Positions 37,706 through 45,515 of a stretch of DNA of 64,000 nt are shown piece by piece. Under the pieces are notes generated by a model that made no database searches, was not told where the DNA came from, and saw only the letters and a list, made by a program, of their open reading frames with translations. Every line of letters begins with the position of its first letter. The first letter of the stretch is position 1. This stretch comes from Flavobacterium sp. NKUCC04_CG (GTDB lineage: Bacteria > Bacteroidota > Bacteroidia > Flavobacteriales > Flavobacteriaceae), in NCBI RefSeq assembly GCF_019345525.1, contig NZ_JAHKRA010000004.1, forward strand, positions 62,001 through 126,000, read 5' to 3'. The position numbers were made by a program, and so were the translations under genes.

Positions 37706-37708
37706 CAA
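37691..37708 (+). repeat. Direct repeat of tRNA 3' end, copy 1 (att-like)
   Basis: ATCCCTTCCTCTCTGCAA, inside and just past the tRNA 3' end. An identical 18-bp copy lies at 38092-38109, as expected of an att duplication created by a tRNA-targeting recombinase. Confidence 0.7.
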
Positions 37709-37710
37709 AG

Positions 37711-37743
37711 AAAAACCGATTGTGAAAACAATCGGTTTTTTTG
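37711..37743 (+). terminator. Terminator of tRNA-Ser
   Basis: AAAAACCGATTGT and ACAATCGGTTTTT form a perfect 13-bp stem with a GAAA loop (plus flanking bases) and a T run. Confidence 0.85.
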
Positions 37744-37752
37744 TTTCCCCAC

Positions 37753-37870
37753 CGCGTTGAAAATTCATTTTCATAAGCGGGTAGGAAACAAAAAAACCAG
37801 GGCGCTAGCCCGTGGTTTTTCTTTGTGTTTTGACACCCCTTTGGGATCACGGAGTAATCCCTTAATCCCT
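37753..37870 (+). repeat. 118-bp tandem repeat, unit 1
   Basis: Starts CGCGTTGAAAATTCATTTTC and contains a hairpin around GGGCGCTAGCCC flanked by A and T runs. It ends TAATCCCTTAATCCCT, which resembles the tRNA-Ser 3' end. Repeated twice more without spacer. Confidence 0.9.
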
Positions 37871-37988
37871 CGCGTTGAAAATTCATTTTCATAAGCGAAG
37901 GGGAAACAAAAAAACGAGGGCGTTAGCCCGTGGTTTTTCTTTGTGTTTTGAAACCCCTTAGGGATCACGTAGTAATCCCTTAATCCCT
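37871..37988 (+). repeat. 118-bp tandem repeat, unit 2
   Basis: Same unit, with GGGCGTTAGCCC in the hairpin and a few substitutions relative to unit 1. Confidence 0.9.
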
Positions 37989-38100
37989 CGCGTTGAAAAT
38001 TTATTTTCATAAGCGAAGGGGAAACAAAAAAACGAGGGCGTTAGCCCGTGGTTTTTCTTTGTGTTTTGAGCCCTTTTGAGGTCACAGAGTTATCCCTTCC
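37989..38100 (+). repeat. 118-bp tandem repeat, unit 3 (divergent end)
   Basis: Nearly identical to unit 2 through the hairpin, then diverges (GAGCCCTTTTGAGGTCACAG) and runs into the second copy of the tRNA 3' end instead of TAATCCCT. No coding sequence is convincing in 37706-38193; open frames here are translations of repeats and antisense tRNA. Confidence 0.85.
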
Positions 38101-38109
38101 TCTCTGCAA
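38092..38109 (+). repeat. Direct repeat of tRNA 3' end, copy 2 (att-like)
   Basis: Identical to 37691-37708 over 18 bases. With copy 1 it brackets the three 118-bp units. It could mark the left end of the island, or the scar of an earlier excision. Confidence 0.7.
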
Positions 38110-38138
38110 TACACTCTCTTAAATCAAAGAATTAAATA

Positions 38139-38190
38139 AAAAACACCCAATTTTGCACCCAAAAAATTTAAGCTCGGGTGTTTTATTTTT
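38139..38190. terminator. Terminator after the recombinase gene
   Basis: AACACCC and GGGTGTT arms around a long loop, with A/T runs on both sides, directly after the recombinase stop on the minus strand. It could work in both directions. Confidence 0.55.
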
Positions 38191-38193
38191 AGA

Positions 38194-39039
38194 TTATAAA
38201 AAATCTAATGGACTTGGTGTTGATTTTTTATCTACATCTGTAATGTGGGTGTAAATCATAGTTGTTCGAATATCAGTATGTCCTAATAATTCTTGCACAA
38301 TCCGAATATCAATTCCGCTCTTTATTAAATGCGTAGCGTACGAATGTCGTAAAGTATGCACGCTACCTTTGGTGGTAATATTGGCTTTTTTCATGGACTT
38401 TTTCAAAACTAACTGAACACTTCTTTCGCTGTATTGTGTATTATAAACTCCTTCAAATAAAAACACTTTAGGTTTGTATTCAATATAATATTCCCGCAAT
38501 AAACTTAATAGCTTATCAGGTAAAGCTACTAGCCTATCTTTATTTCCTTTGCTTTGTTGTATTAAAAGTAAATCACTGTCTGATTTTACATCGGTTAGTT
38601 GAAGATTTATTAATTCACTCAAGCGTAATCCACAGCTATAAATAGTAGTAAGAATTGCTTTATGTTTTAGATTTTCGGTAGCATTTAGTATCTTCCTCAC
38701 CTCTTCTTGAGAGAAAAAAGTAGGTAATTGAGTTAACTTTCGTTTAGGATATAAATAGTTTAATTCTATCTGTTGATTATTGACCAGTTCATATATTTTC
38801 TTGATTGCGCCAACTAAAGAGCGCTGATACGACGCACTAATGTTGTCTTGAAATACTTTTTCATTGATAAAAGCTTCAATCTCAGCAATAGGTATTTCAT
38901 TAAGCGTATGATATTTAGTCATATACTCTAAGAATATTTGTGCATAACCACAATATGACTTGATGGTATTATTAGCATATCGTTGCACTTGCAATCGGTT
39001 ATGTAAAGTTTTTAGAATTGCTTCGCTATCCATACGCAA
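38194..39039 (-). CDS. Tyrosine recombinase, integron-integrase-like but without the IntI insertion
   Basis: A 281-residue site-specific recombinase. An N-terminal SAM-like core-binding domain (about 1-95) precedes the catalytic domain with R139 (SCGLRLSE), K164 (QSKGNKDR), H228 and R231 (VHTLRHSYATHL), H254 (LLGHTDIRT) and the nucleophile Y263 (TMIYTH). The tail SPLDFL is shared with IntI proteins. From K164 to H228 there are only 64 residues, versus (from memory) about 106 in IntI1 and 72 in XerD, so the extra helix that IntI uses to bind single-stranded attC is absent. It is divergent from the cassette array, as intI genes are, and is the obvious candidate for moving the cassettes, which remains to be shown. 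Confidence 0.85.
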   Translation of the reverse strand: MRMDSEAILKTLHNRLQVQRYANNTIKSYCGYAQIFLEYMTKYHTLNEIPIAEIEAFINEKVFQDNISASYQRSLVGAIKKIYELVNNQQIELNYLYPKRKLTQLPTFFSQEEVRKILNATENLKHKAILTTIYSCGLRLSELINLQLTDVKSDSDLLLIQQSKGNKDRLVALPDKLLSLLREYYIEYKPKVFLFEGVYNTQYSERSVQLVLKKSMKKANITTKGSVHTLRHSYATHLIKSGIDIRIVQELLGHTDIRTTMIYTHITDVDKKSTPSPLDFL

Positions 39040-39090
39040 GTAAATTCAATTTAACATATTTTGTTTCGCTATCCACAAAAAATAACTTTA

Positions 39091-39125
39091 TAAGTGCCTA
39101 ATTTACAAAAAACTAATTATATTAG
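39091..39125 (+). promoter_or_regulatory. Array leader segment, copy A (possible cassette promoter)
   Basis: This 35-base AT-rich segment ends in TTATATTAG (TATATTAG differs from TAnnTTTG by one base) and is matched at 32 of 35 positions by 51893-51927. Weaker similarity continues downstream to the TTTTACGAA half-site. Its place between the recombinase and the first cassette suits a Pc-type promoter. Confidence 0.45.
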
Positions 39126-39159
39126 CGGGGAATTTAACGAAATACGGATATAGGTGTTG

Positions 39160-39208
39160 TTTTACGAAACAAAACATAGTGTAGTTTCGTAAAAAACAAT
39201 GTTATCTG
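39160..39208 (+). other. attI-like site at the recombinase/cassette junction
   Basis: TTTTACGAAAC (39160-39170) and GTTTCGTAAAA (39184-39194) form a perfect 11-bp inverted repeat with a 13-base spacer. Six bases later comes GTTATCTG (39201-39208), whose reverse complement CAGATAAC is the R'' box of the first cassette. GTTATCTG is therefore the junction G^TTRRRY between attI and cassette 1. The inverted repeat is a natural candidate for recombinase binding. Confidence 0.65.
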
Positions 39209-39249
39209 CAACCATAAAACAATTTCATGGATATAAATGAATTATTAAA

Positions 39250-39277
39250 ATCAATGAATAAAATCAATGAATAAAAT
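39250..39277 (+). repeat. 13-bp tandem duplication at the start of cassette gene 1
   Basis: TCAATGAATAAAA occurs twice in a row (39251-39263 and 39264-39276). With one copy, the ATG at 39227 would read in frame into the gene; with two, that frame stops after 15 codons and translation must begin at 39267. Confidence 0.85.
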
Positions 39278-40268
39278 TAACGAAAAAGTTAATTCTTCTG
39301 TTTTGGGCTCCTCTTTATCTTTACAATTCCAAGAGTTGGCTAAAAAATCTAAATTAGGTATAGATTCAGCGACTATAGCAGCATTAATGCCTATGAGCGA
39401 GATATTAAAAACTTATGAATTTAATGGTTTATTAGAAAGTCAAAAAAAAACAATAAATAGTCTTTCAGCATTCAATTCAATGACCTCAATCATGCAACAA
39501 ATTACTGTTCCAAAAATTCCAGATTCAACAATTTTGGCATTACAAGGAATTACAAGTTTGCAAAGCATGCAATATATTGATACTTTAAAATCGATACAAA
39601 AAGCAACATCTATTTTAAACTTTATTAATCCAACTTTAGAAATAAATAAAATTGGAAATCTTAATACTGCGTTTAATTCGCTGACTTCACAATTAACACA
39701 GTTAGCTTCAAATAATAATGATTGGGAAATATTAGAGGATTACGAAAATTTTGTAAATGAAGCTGTAGAATTTTCAGATAGTGTAATAGAAAGTAATGAT
39801 GAACAATTAGAAATCTCATTTGAGTTATTACTTAGAAAATTCAATTTCTATTATGAAAAACACAAGCAATCTGCTTCAATAATTTACAAATTTTTTGAAA
39901 TATTAATGATGCTTACTGCAATGCACCAATATTATGATTTTGTCCAAACTAAACCAGAATTGGCAACTAAAAATGATGTTGAAGAATTAAAAGTAGCTCA
40001 ACAAAAAACATTTGAATATGTAAATAAAATCTTAAGTAATAAAGAAAAAAATGTTGAGGAATATAAACTGTTAGATAAATCTGAAATATTACTAAAGCCA
40101 AACAAAAAATCTATAATAATAAATAATCTCCCTAAAAATTATTTAATTGAAGTCTTGAAAAAACAACCTAAATGGATTTTAATTAAGTACATAGATCCAA
40201 AAGATGGAACTCCACAAATGGGATGGATATTAAGAGTTAATATTAATTTTAAAAATGGCAGCAGATAA
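39267..40268 (+). CDS. Cassette 1 protein, uncharacterised, C-terminal SH3-like segment
   Basis: A 333-residue protein that I do not recognise. Residues 1-145 are Ser/Thr/Ile/Leu-rich low-complexity helix; about 160-235 is an acidic helical domain with a hydrophobic segment (SIIYKFFEILMMLTAMHQYY); residues about 265-330 resemble a bacterial SH3 domain (LLKPNKKSIIINNLP, then WILIKYIDPKDG). The stop TAA lies inside the R'' box CAGATAAC of the following attC, a common integron feature. The original start may have been 39227, before a 13-bp duplication. First cassette, so nearest to the promoter. Confidence 0.7.
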   Translation: MNKINEKVNSSVLGSSLSLQFQELAKKSKLGIDSATIAALMPMSEILKTYEFNGLLESQKKTINSLSAFNSMTSIMQQITVPKIPDSTILALQGITSLQSMQYIDTLKSIQKATSILNFINPTLEINKIGNLNTAFNSLTSQLTQLASNNNDWEILEDYENFVNEAVEFSDSVIESNDEQLEISFELLLRKFNFYYEKHKQSASIIYKFFEILMMLTAMHQYYDFVQTKPELATKNDVEELKVAQQKTFEYVNKILSNKEKNVEEYKLLDKSEILLKPNKKSIIINNLPKNYLIEVLKKQPKWILIKYIDPKDGTPQMGWILRVNINFKNGSR

Positions 40269-40456
40269 CATGGGTTTTGCAAAAGAGCGGGTTAAGTGCA
40301 AAATTCAACATTTGTACTTTTAATCCGCAAAAACCATTTTTATTTGCTAAAAAAATGTAAATTGGCAAATAAAAAAAGGTTTTGCTTTTGTTGGTGCAAA
40401 GTTGAAAGTTTCGTCTTTCTATTTGACTCCTTCGCAAAGTCCTGTGACGTTATGTG
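40262..40456 (+). repeat. attC-like site 1 (complete)
   Basis: R'' CAGATAAC (40262-40269) and R' GTTATGTG (40449-40456). Inner arms pair imperfectly (TTTTGC/GCAAAG and beyond), and an apical hairpin is formed by AAAACCATTTTTATTTGC and its complement GCAAATAAAAAAAGGTTTT. About 195 nt, longer than typical attC sites. Confidence 0.8.
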
Positions 40457-40472
40457 ATATTTCAAGAAAACT

Positions 40473-41363
40473 ATGCTTCAAAACTTTTTTAGACTAAATG
40501 ATAATCCATCAGAATTCCTAGAAGAGCAATCTTTAAAGGATTATCAATTAAATCATGATACAATACGAAACTTTATTTTTATACCAAAAGAACTTAAAGA
40601 CTTTAAGTTTAAGAATAAAACATTTAACAATGTAAGTTTTAGTAAAACTTTAATCGAAGATGTAGATTTTATTAGTTGTCATTTTGTTGACTGTTTATTC
40701 ATAGGTACAGAATTTAAAAAATGTAAGTTCATTGAAGCAAGTTTTAGTGGTTGTAATACTCACGCAATAAGAATCTACAAGACATATATTAATCCAATTT
40801 CTTTTGATGGGAATTTTAAAGGTTACAATTATTCTTTTTCAAATATTGTAGTACATTTATATCAAGAAATATATGATAATTCTGTAGATCAACAAATAAT
40901 TGAATTTTCTAAAAAAGCAAAATATAATCTGCTTAAATGGGAAGGGAGACTTTTAATTAGTAAATACAAATATAAGCAACCTTATAAAATTCCAATTTGT
41001 GAGTTTTTAATTCAATATATTCCTAATATAATTTTCAGGAAAGTGTTTGGTTATGGTCTTAGATTAAGAAACTTTATAGTTACATTTTCTATTGTTTACA
41101 TTGGCTCTTTTATATCAAACTATTTTCTATGGGAAAAATATATTCTAAAAACTAAAGATGTAGAAATTGCAGCATTTTCTTCTGAAAATTATAACAACTT
41201 AGCAAATTTCTATTTCACAAACGACGTTTTGACAAAAATAGTAGATTCACAATTTCAACCTTCTTCTGACTTAGGAATGAATATGTTAACTTTTCAAGGA
41301 ATATTAGGTTTTATCCTATTTAGTTTTCTAATTACAGTTTTAATCAATAAATTTGTAAAATAA
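40473..41363 (+). CDS. Cassette 2 protein a: pentapeptide-repeat-like membrane protein
   Basis: A 296-residue protein. Residues about 45-110 consist of five-residue periods with central F/L (FNNVSFSKTLIEDVDF, then KKCKFIEASFSGC), i.e. pentapeptide repeats. Two membrane helices follow (about 200-222 and 270-293). Pentapeptide plus two-helix proteins occur among accessory and defence genes, but the function is not known. It overlaps the next gene by one base (TAATG), making a two-gene cassette. Confidence 0.7.
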   Translation: MLQNFFRLNDNPSEFLEEQSLKDYQLNHDTIRNFIFIPKELKDFKFKNKTFNNVSFSKTLIEDVDFISCHFVDCLFIGTEFKKCKFIEASFSGCNTHAIRIYKTYINPISFDGNFKGYNYSFSNIVVHLYQEIYDNSVDQQIIEFSKKAKYNLLKWEGRLLISKYKYKQPYKIPICEFLIQYIPNIIFRKVFGYGLRLRNFIVTFSIVYIGSFISNYFLWEKYILKTKDVEIAAFSSENYNNLANFYFTNDVLTKIVDSQFQPSSDLGMNMLTFQGILGFILFSFLITVLINKFVK

Positions 41364-42232
41364 TGAAATATAGCATTTTAAAATACGGTTCAGCAATTAG
41401 AGGTAACTCTGATAAATACAGTGACAAAGATTTATTGATTGTTGCTGAAGATTATAATGTACTAAATTTATTAAAAGAACATTACGTAAAATTAGGTTGG
41501 TCTGTATCAATATATACATATGTAAAATTAAAATATCTCTCTACTAATGGTTTTTTGTTTGTAAAACATTTAATACTTGAAGGTGAAATTATTTATGACG
41601 CAGGTAATTTATTACATTCAATTTTAGAAAATTTCAATGAATGTATTGATTATAAAAGTGAAATGAAAAAAGCTTCGTTATTCTTAAATTTCATTCAAGA
41701 AATACCTGATAATGATATAAGTTATTCTTGGTTATTAGATAATATCTACTTAACATTTAGAAATTATTTAATATATGAATCTGCTCTTAAAAAAGAGTAT
41801 AATTTCGGTTATATTGATTTAGTAAAAAATTTATTGTTAGAAGGTAGAATAAATCAAAATGAAGCTGAAAAATTATTGCAATTAAGAGTTGTAAAATCTT
41901 GTTATAGAAATAATTTTGACGACATAACTCCTTCAAAAGAATTTGCTAAAGTTGTTATTTCAATTGTAAATCGAATTGGTTTAAAAATAACAACTTCATT
42001 TACACCTAAGAATTTAAAATTGTATAATTTTGATTTCAATAATATAGATTCAGCCTATAAAAAACTAAGATTAATCGAACTTATATTAAAAAATGAGTCT
42101 ATTGAAGACCAATATTTAAATAAATGTATTTCTAATCCTCAAATGTATGCTTCAAACAAATCGATTGAAAGAATTTATTTAAAAGTACTAGAAAAATTAA
42201 AAACATCACATAACATCGTACTGGCGAAATAG
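41363..42232 (+). CDS. Cassette 2 protein b: MNT-like nucleotidyltransferase with helical C-terminus
   Basis: A 289-residue protein. The N-terminus has the polymerase-beta-like nucleotidyltransferase signature: KYGSAIRGNSDKYSDKDLLI (GS at 9-10, D21 and D23 as metal ligands). The C-terminal two-thirds is helical and could be HEPN-like. MNT/HEPN pairs act as toxin-antitoxin or abortive-infection modules, so this cassette may be a defence gene; that is inference. The last codons are encoded inside the attC R'' box. Confidence 0.75.
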   Translation: MKYSILKYGSAIRGNSDKYSDKDLLIVAEDYNVLNLLKEHYVKLGWSVSIYTYVKLKYLSTNGFLFVKHLILEGEIIYDAGNLLHSILENFNECIDYKSEMKKASLFLNFIQEIPDNDISYSWLLDNIYLTFRNYLIYESALKKEYNFGYIDLVKNLLLEGRINQNEAEKLLQLRVVKSCYRNNFDDITPSKEFAKVVISIVNRIGLKITTSFTPKNLKLYNFDFNNIDSAYKKLRLIELILKNESIEDQYLNKCISNPQMYASNKSIERIYLKVLEKLKTSHNIVLAK

Positions 42233-42400
42233 CAGGTTAAGGGAGAAGTTTAAAGTCTCTCTTTTTTTCGCAACAGCCTTTTATATTTCCTTTTTTCTTA
42301 AATTTAGAAAATAATAAAAGGCTGTTGCTTAACTTAGTGCAAAATTGAAGGTTTCGACTTTTTAATCCGCCACTATCGTCAATACGCGGCCCGTTAGGTG
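42206..42400 (+). repeat. attC-like site 2 (complete)
   Basis: R'' TCACATAAC (42206-42214) is the exact reverse complement of the cassette 2 5' end GTTATGTGA (40449-40457). R' of the site is GTTAGGTG (42393-42400). Arms TGGCGA...CGCCAC pair, and the apical hairpin is GCAACAGCCTTTTAT with ATAAAAGGCTGTTGC. Confidence 0.85.
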
Positions 42401-42436
42401 CAATAGCTAAAACGCACTATAATAGAAGAACATTAA

Positions 42437-44260
42437 ATGACATTAACTAGAGAATATTATCATAAATTAATTTCCATACTAAAAGAAATTTGTCTACTTA
42501 AGAATAACGACCCTGAAAATTTCTCTCATTTAAAGAAAGACTTATTAACAATAATAAATAATGTACGAAATTTTAATTTAATTCCTTTAACATTTACTGA
42601 AGATTTCTGGAATACTTTAAACACTAATACTTATTCGAACTTTTTTTCACAGAAGCTAATTCTTATTAATGAATTACACTTCGAGTTATATGAATGTTTA
42701 TATATAACGAGACTTAGATATGGCGGTGAATTATTATTCTATTTATATGAAATAAGGTTAGCAATTTTAAATCTTCCAATTGATGAATTAATAGTATTTA
42801 ATGAAGATATAAAAATCCCAGAATATTACTATTTGAATGATAATTTGCTATTTATAAATGAAGATGAAAAGAAAGAAAGAATAAAAAAATATAAAGCATC
42901 TCAAAGATCGTCTTTAATAAAGAAACAAAGAGTGTCAATTAGTAAAAAATATTATGATTCAGTTGAAGACCATTTAAAAAAAGATCTTCAATTCTATCAA
43001 AATTATATAGGATTAAATTTCCCTTCCATATCAAAACAATTTTCATTCTATAGAAAGAATATTAGGGCTTACTTGACACAAGCAATGTCAAATGAAATTT
43101 TTGAGTTTCGCATACATTCCTATGATAATTCGGGTAAAAACACCTCTATAAGTCTAGTTAAACAATACTTCGATTTTTATCCAGCTTATTTTTATAATCT
43201 GGAAGAAATAAGTGAAAAGCAAACAGCAGCTATTGTACAATCATTAAAAAAATCAGAATATATAAATATATTTACACGAGATTTTATATTTCAAGAACTT
43301 ATAAGTGTTTTCCTTTTAAATGCAAATGAATCAGTTGTTTGTGAATTCACAAAATTCTTATTGAAATGCCAATTATATCAAATTTTAAAAATGTCAAATG
43401 ATGAAATTTCAATTTTTGATTTTCTTGCAGAAAAGGAAAATAAAAAGTTCGCATTCGAAATTTATCATCATAAATCAAGAAGTTTAGAAAAAATTTCTGA
43501 TAAAATAGAACAAGTAAAACCTATATTAAATAATTTTTCTGTCATTTTTGTTTTCAGCAGTTTCCCTGGTGATTTAATCGTAAAGACATTAAAACAAAAT
43601 AACATTGAAGTATTATTTATTTCTGAACTTATAGATAAGATTAAAAAAATCGATAACGATAACATTATTGAATGGTATATTAAAGAAAATATTATTACAA
43701 TTCAAAACGATATTGTTCTATCAAAGAAATTTGAAGGGGAAACTTTAATTAAAAGACTACAAAATTGTCCAACTGGTGAAAAATTTTGGACAGAATATGA
43801 AGAAATTGGCATTGATATATTTAAATTTCTTTTCGAAGACTCTTTTAAAACATATCTTGCTGAAAAACAAGTGGAAAATTCTAAAAAGAATCATAGACGT
43901 GATTTAGTTGTAAGTAATTATTATAAAGACTCTAGTTCGTTTTGGGCAGAAATAAAACAGCATTACAACGCTAAAGCTATAATAGTAGATTTTAAAAATT
44001 ATGCAGAAAAACTTAATTCGACTACTTTATTTAGTGTCTCAAAATATACAACTAAAAACGTAGGAAATTTCGCAATAGTATTCTCTAGAAAAGGTCTTGA
44101 TAAAACTGCTGTTATTGAACAACAAAGTTTGTATCAACACAATAAACTAATCCTTGAGTTTAATGATATTGATTTAAATGAGATGATTTTAGAAAAAATT
44201 AATGGTAATGATCCACTAGATAGATTAAAATCAAAAGAATTTGAGATTGTTATTTCCTAA
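42437..44260 (+). CDS. Cassette 3 protein: large protein with PD-(D/E)XK nuclease-like C-terminus
   Basis: A 607-residue protein. The N-terminal about 300 residues are helical and unrecognised. The middle contains an EIYHHK...FVFSSFPGDLIV stretch. At the C-terminus RRDLVVSNYYKDSSSFWAEI (D489) followed by AIIVDFKNYAE (D518, K520) has the spacing of a PD-(D/E)XK restriction-endonuclease fold (D...DxK). This suggests a nuclease, fitting an anti-phage or restriction-type role; the target is unknown. Its stop is 9 bases before the R'' box. Confidence 0.7.
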   Translation: MTLTREYYHKLISILKEICLLKNNDPENFSHLKKDLLTIINNVRNFNLIPLTFTEDFWNTLNTNTYSNFFSQKLILINELHFELYECLYITRLRYGGELLFYLYEIRLAILNLPIDELIVFNEDIKIPEYYYLNDNLLFINEDEKKERIKKYKASQRSSLIKKQRVSISKKYYDSVEDHLKKDLQFYQNYIGLNFPSISKQFSFYRKNIRAYLTQAMSNEIFEFRIHSYDNSGKNTSISLVKQYFDFYPAYFYNLEEISEKQTAAIVQSLKKSEYINIFTRDFIFQELISVFLLNANESVVCEFTKFLLKCQLYQILKMSNDEISIFDFLAEKENKKFAFEIYHHKSRSLEKISDKIEQVKPILNNFSVIFVFSSFPGDLIVKTLKQNNIEVLFISELIDKIKKIDNDNIIEWYIKENIITIQNDIVLSKKFEGETLIKRLQNCPTGEKFWTEYEEIGIDIFKFLFEDSFKTYLAEKQVENSKKNHRRDLVVSNYYKDSSSFWAEIKQHYNAKAIIVDFKNYAEKLNSTTLFSVSKYTTKNVGNFAIVFSRKGLDKTAVIEQQSLYQHNKLILEFNDIDLNEMILEKINGNDPLDRLKSKEFEIVIS

Positions 44261-44269
44261 TCGTTACTA

Positions 44270-44463
44270 CACCTAACAAGGGATTGGCACAATGGCTAGT
44301 TAAGTCATAAAACAAACTTTCGCCTTTCTATTCCGCAAAAAGCCAATTACATTGACTTTTTACTTAAATTTATTCAATAAATTGGCTTTTGCTTACTGTG
44401 TCGCTAAATTGAAACTTTTCGCTTCAATTTCCGCCACTTCGCAAAGCCATGAACCGTTAGCTG
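44270..44463 (+). repeat. attC-like site 3 (complete)
   Basis: R'' CACCTAAC (44270-44277) is the exact reverse complement of the cassette 3 5' end GTTAGGTG (42393-42400). R' is GTTAGCTG (44456-44463). TTGGCACAATGGC pairs with GCCACTTCGCAAAGCCAT, and the apical hairpin is GCAAAAAGCCAATT with AATTGGCTTTTGC. Confidence 0.85.
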
Positions 44464-44499
44464 AAAGTATTCAAAATCTAACCGAAAAACAAATGTCGA

Positions 44500-45504
44500 G
44501 TGATAAATTTATATTGGCCTGTTTATAAAAATTTAGAAAAAGAAGTTATTGAACTTTCATTCAATATATACTTTGATGACAATCAGTTTGAGTACATTAA
44601 AGATAAAGAAAAAGGCTTAGTAAAAAGTCCTCCATATTCTCTAAAAATTGGAGAATTATTAATAAGATGTTGTACTGAAATAGAAGCTTTAATAAAAGAA
44701 TTAACATCAGGAAAAGATACACTTATTAAAAGACTTCCAAATGTTGACAGTAACAGAGCTATCACAAATGGTTGTAGATTGAAATATTTATTTAAAACGT
44801 ATTGTATTGATGAAAAAATTGTTGTTGTTTCATCTAACAATATGTATTTTAAAAAGGCTGAAAATAAATCATTTACTCCATTTAAATACCAAAAAAACAG
44901 CATTGATGATTATTATTCTGCTTACAACGCAGTTAAACATAATAGAAATTTAGAAACATTACATAAAGGGAATATCAGATATTTACTTAAAGCATTAGCT
45001 TCTCTTTATATTTTAAATTTATACTATAGAAATGATATAATCAACTTAGATAGAAACCCTAACTATGTTCCAAGTTTCTCTGATATTTTTATGATAGATT
45101 CTTTAAAAGCTTCAATGACAGAAAAAAACGGTAAAGTAAAAATCACATATTCAAATTTTAATGCTTTAAAAAGTTCAGTTTTTCTAGTAAAAAAAGGTAC
45201 TAGTTTTACGAAAAAAGAATATCAAATAATAGATAGTTTTAATTCTGAAGTTAATAAAAAAATAGCCGAAATAAAGTTACTTAACCCCAATATTGAACAT
45301 ATTAAAGCTATAGAATTAGCTGTTCAATTGTCTCAGTCAGGTCAACAGCTAAAAGAGTCTAGTGAAAATATAGAATATGAAGCGATAATAGTCAATCCAA
45401 AAGATATTGATTTCTATATTAGCATTGGTTGTAAGGAAAAATTCAATGATGAAGAATTAAAAATTATTGAAACTGAAATAGAAAGTTTAAAATTAGAGCA
45501 TTAA
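44500..45504 (+). CDS. Cassette 4 protein, uncharacterised soluble protein
   Basis: A 334-residue protein that I do not recognise, starting at a GTG (the ATG 8 bases upstream is in another frame and stops after 11 codons). The N-terminus reads INLYWPVYKNLEKEVIEL and is followed by a helical region with conserved-looking aromatic and Cys residues. AYNAVKHNRNLETLHKGN at about 145-162 recalls the helical HEPN-like pattern (RxxxxH variants are not clear). The C-terminal 50 residues are acidic. Confidence 0.65.
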   Translation: MINLYWPVYKNLEKEVIELSFNIYFDDNQFEYIKDKEKGLVKSPPYSLKIGELLIRCCTEIEALIKELTSGKDTLIKRLPNVDSNRAITNGCRLKYLFKTYCIDEKIVVVSSNNMYFKKAENKSFTPFKYQKNSIDDYYSAYNAVKHNRNLETLHKGNIRYLLKALASLYILNLYYRNDIINLDRNPNYVPSFSDIFMIDSLKASMTEKNGKVKITYSNFNALKSSVFLVKKGTSFTKKEYQIIDSFNSEVNKKIAEIKLLNPNIEHIKAIELAVQLSQSGQQLKESSENIEYEAIIVNPKDIDFYISIGCKEKFNDEELKIIETEIESLKLEH

Positions 45505-45515
45505 AAAATAATACC

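Noticed and set aside
37525..38010. Minus-strand open frames over tRNA-Ser and the 118-bp repeats (two similar proteins of 74-79 residues and one of 75)
   Set aside because: The frame antisense to tRNA-Ser gives the well-known false peptide GIRTLDTLLRYTRFPG, and the others are translations of the tandem repeat, including its hairpin. No codon-like divergence is seen between copies.
37753..38100. CRISPR array
   Set aside because: Three units of 118 bp without spacers; the whole unit is repeated, and no cas genes are nearby.
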